Assembly (NCBI GenBank): GCA_030610025.1
Contig: JAUWSP010000160.1
Span: 1 to 6,490 of the forward strand
Source of the DNA: Acidobacteriota bacterium
GTDB lineage: Bacteria > Acidobacteriota > Thermoanaerobaculia > Multivoradales > JAHEKO01
Direction of reading: 5' to 3'
DNA: 6,490 nt
Shown: in pieces, positions 5,284 through 6,490 of the stretch
Layout: every line of letters begins with the position of its first letter
How positions within the stretch are numbered: the first letter of the stretch is position 1
The notes under the pieces: model-generated
Seen by the model: the letters and a program-made list of their open reading frames with translations, nothing else
Database searches by the model: none
Told to the model about the DNA's origin: nothing
Program-made: the position numbers and the translations under genes

Positions 5284-6490
5284 GTGAGCCCCATGCCACC
5301 CACCGCGGTTCGGCTTGCCGCGAGGAGTCGCTGGTGGATTCTGGTAGGGCTGCTCTGCATGGCTCATGGGGCAGCCGGACCAGCCGTCGCAATCGAGCAA
5401 TCTGTCGCCGATGACCTGAAGCTCAGCCTCGAATCGAGAAACACCTTCGCCAGGCTGCAGGACCAATGGTTGGAGTGGTTGGCGGCTTCCTATCAGGCCG
5501 ATGCGGATCGCGCCGAGGCGGCGCTCGACGCGTTGCTGGCCGACGCCGATCACCTGGATATGAGGCGGCTGCCCGATCTCAGCCTCGGAGCCGCCGGCCG
5601 AGCCATCGAGTTCGCCTCGCAGGGGGACTTCGAAGTCGCCGCCTGGTGCCTGGGAGCTGCTGAGAGGCTCGACCCGCACCGCCCCGAGGTCGCCTTCGCC
5701 GCCGCCCGCGTCGCGCGGCTGGGAGGTAGGCAATGGGAGGGTCTGCGGTGGACTGCGAGGGCCTTCTCGAGACTGCTCAAAGTACCCCTCTATCGCTCGC
5801 TCTGGTTGAGCAATCTCTCGCTGTGGTTACTGGTCGTGGTGCTGGCCAGTGGTGCGATCCTGGTCGGGCTCCTGATGGCGACCCGTGGCGCCGAGCTGCT
5901 GCACGATCTGCTCGGTTTCATCGAACGTTTCTTGCCCGGTCCCGTAGCCATGGCGCTGACAGCCGCATTCCTCCTGTGGCCCGTGCTGCTGCCGGCCGGT
6001 CTGCTGTGGCTGGTGGTCTACTGGTCCATCCTGCTCTGGAGTTATGGCTCCGTTGCCGAGCGGGCGGTGCTGGTCGGCCTCTGGGTGGTCCTCGGTGTGG
6101 CTCCACTGTGGTTGAACGAGCAGCGGCAGAGGGTGCGCATCGAGTTGGCCCCCGCGACAATCTCGATGGAGAATCTCGAGGAAGGCCGGCTCAAGGGCAC
6201 GCTGCTGCGAGATCTGACCTCACTGCAGGCCGCGCTGTCCGACAGCAACGCAGTGACGCATCTATTGGCCGATCTCTACTGCAGACTTGGAGAATGGGAT
6301 CTGGCGCGAGGTCTCTATCTCGAGGTTCTGGAAGAAGAGCCGCGCAACACGACTGCCCTGATCAACACGGGAGCCTGCTTCTATCATGACGGCGACCACA
6401 TCCCGGCGGTGGAGTCCTTCCAGCAGGCCACCGCCACGGACGGACCCTCGGCCGCGGCTCATTTCAATCTCAGTCAGATCTACTCGGATC
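5284..6490 (+). CDS. TPR-repeat membrane protein with signal peptide (3' end beyond window)
   Basis: An open frame translated by hand from GTG 5284; 402 residues are visible and the gene runs off the right edge. I do not recognise a named family. An N-terminal signal has Arg10, Arg14 and Arg16, a hydrophobic core (17-31), and possible cleavage after AVA at 34-36. Residues 38-175 look all-helical and TPR-like, for example GDFEVAAWCLGAAERLDP. Hydrophobic segments follow at about 178-200, 221-254 (34 residues with Pro233 and Pro237, one kinked helix or a short hairpin) and 261-277. Two clear 34-residue TPRs then occupy about 322-355 (LADLYCRLGEWDLARGLY) and 356-389 (INTGACFYHDGDHIPAVESF), and a third begins near 390. 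Such proteins usually scaffold protein complexes. Whether the C-terminal TPRs face the periplasm or cytoplasm depends on whether there are four or three membrane helices. It is probably co-transcribed with the DUF1844 gene. Confidence 0.88.
   Translation, partial: MSPMPPTAVRLAARSRWWILVGLLCMAHGAAGPAVAIEQSVADDLKLSLESRNTFARLQDQWLEWLAASYQADADRAEAALDALLADADHLDMRRLPDLSLGAAGRAIEFASQGDFEVAAWCLGAAERLDPHRPEVAFAAARVARLGGRQWEGLRWTARAFSRLLKVPLYRSLWLSNLSLWLLVVVLASGAILVGLLMATRGAELLHDLLGFIERFLPGPVAMALTAAFLLWPVLLPAGLLWLVVYWSILLWSYGSVAERAVLVGLWVVLGVAPLWLNEQRQRVRIELAPATISMENLEEGRLKGTLLRDLTSLQAALSDSNAVTHLLADLYCRLGEWDLARGLYLEVLEEEPRNTTALINTGACFYHDGDHIPAVESFQQATATDGPSAAAHFNLSQIYSD

Noticed and set aside
4933..5733. 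A 266-codon minus-strand open frame opposite the DUF1844 and TPR genes
   Set aside because: It spans the 51 bp gap and two real genes without any motif of its own.
5733..6389. A 218-codon plus-strand frame inside the TPR gene
   Set aside because: The other frame carries the membrane helices and canonical TPRs and stays open from 5284 to the edge. This one is Arg/Ala/Gly-rich noise.

Overview
The window is high-GC bacterial DNA with dense, mostly abutting genes. Six genes are clearly real: two run off the window edges and four are complete. Two divergent junctions (about 2950-3030 and 4541-4728) separate them into transcription units. The mix of a two-domain MazG, a DUF1844 protein, a type I phosphodiesterase lipoprotein ending in a Leu-Gly-Tyr motif, and a membrane TPR protein fits an environmental Gram-negative lineage such as Acidobacteriota. 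That assignment is an inference from gene content; there is no rRNA or other marker gene here.

Left part (1-2949, minus strand): a tight three-gene unit reading leftwards. It encodes a secreted alkaline-phosphatase-superfamily phosphodiesterase lipoprotein, a YbbA-type ABC ATPase 9 bp downstream, and a YbbP-type permease whose start overlaps the ATPase stop by 4 bp. The permease is cut by the left edge after about 223 residues.

Middle (3031-3762, plus strand): a TesA-like SGNH/GDSL esterase, here a predicted lipoprotein, transcribed divergently from that unit across an 81 bp gap. This recalls the tesA / ybbA-ybbP neighbourhood of E. coli, with the phosphodiesterase gene added at the head of the transporter operon. 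A shared role in handling lipids or other hydrophobic compounds at the cell envelope is a reasonable inference.

Right part: mazG (3737-4540, minus) converges on the esterase gene and overlaps its 3' end by 26 bp. A 188 bp divergent intergenic region follows. Then come a DUF1844 gene (4729-5232, plus) and, 51 bp later, a large TPR membrane protein gene (from 5284) that continues past the right edge.

No CRISPR array, tRNA, rRNA, insertion sequence, prophage or toxin-antitoxin pair was seen. I do not see an undescribed system of the defence or mobile-element kind. The points most worth a second look are the two-hydrolase plus YbbAP arrangement, repeat structure in the esterase/phosphodiesterase intergenic region, and a cluster of strong inverted repeats inside the DUF1844 coding sequence.
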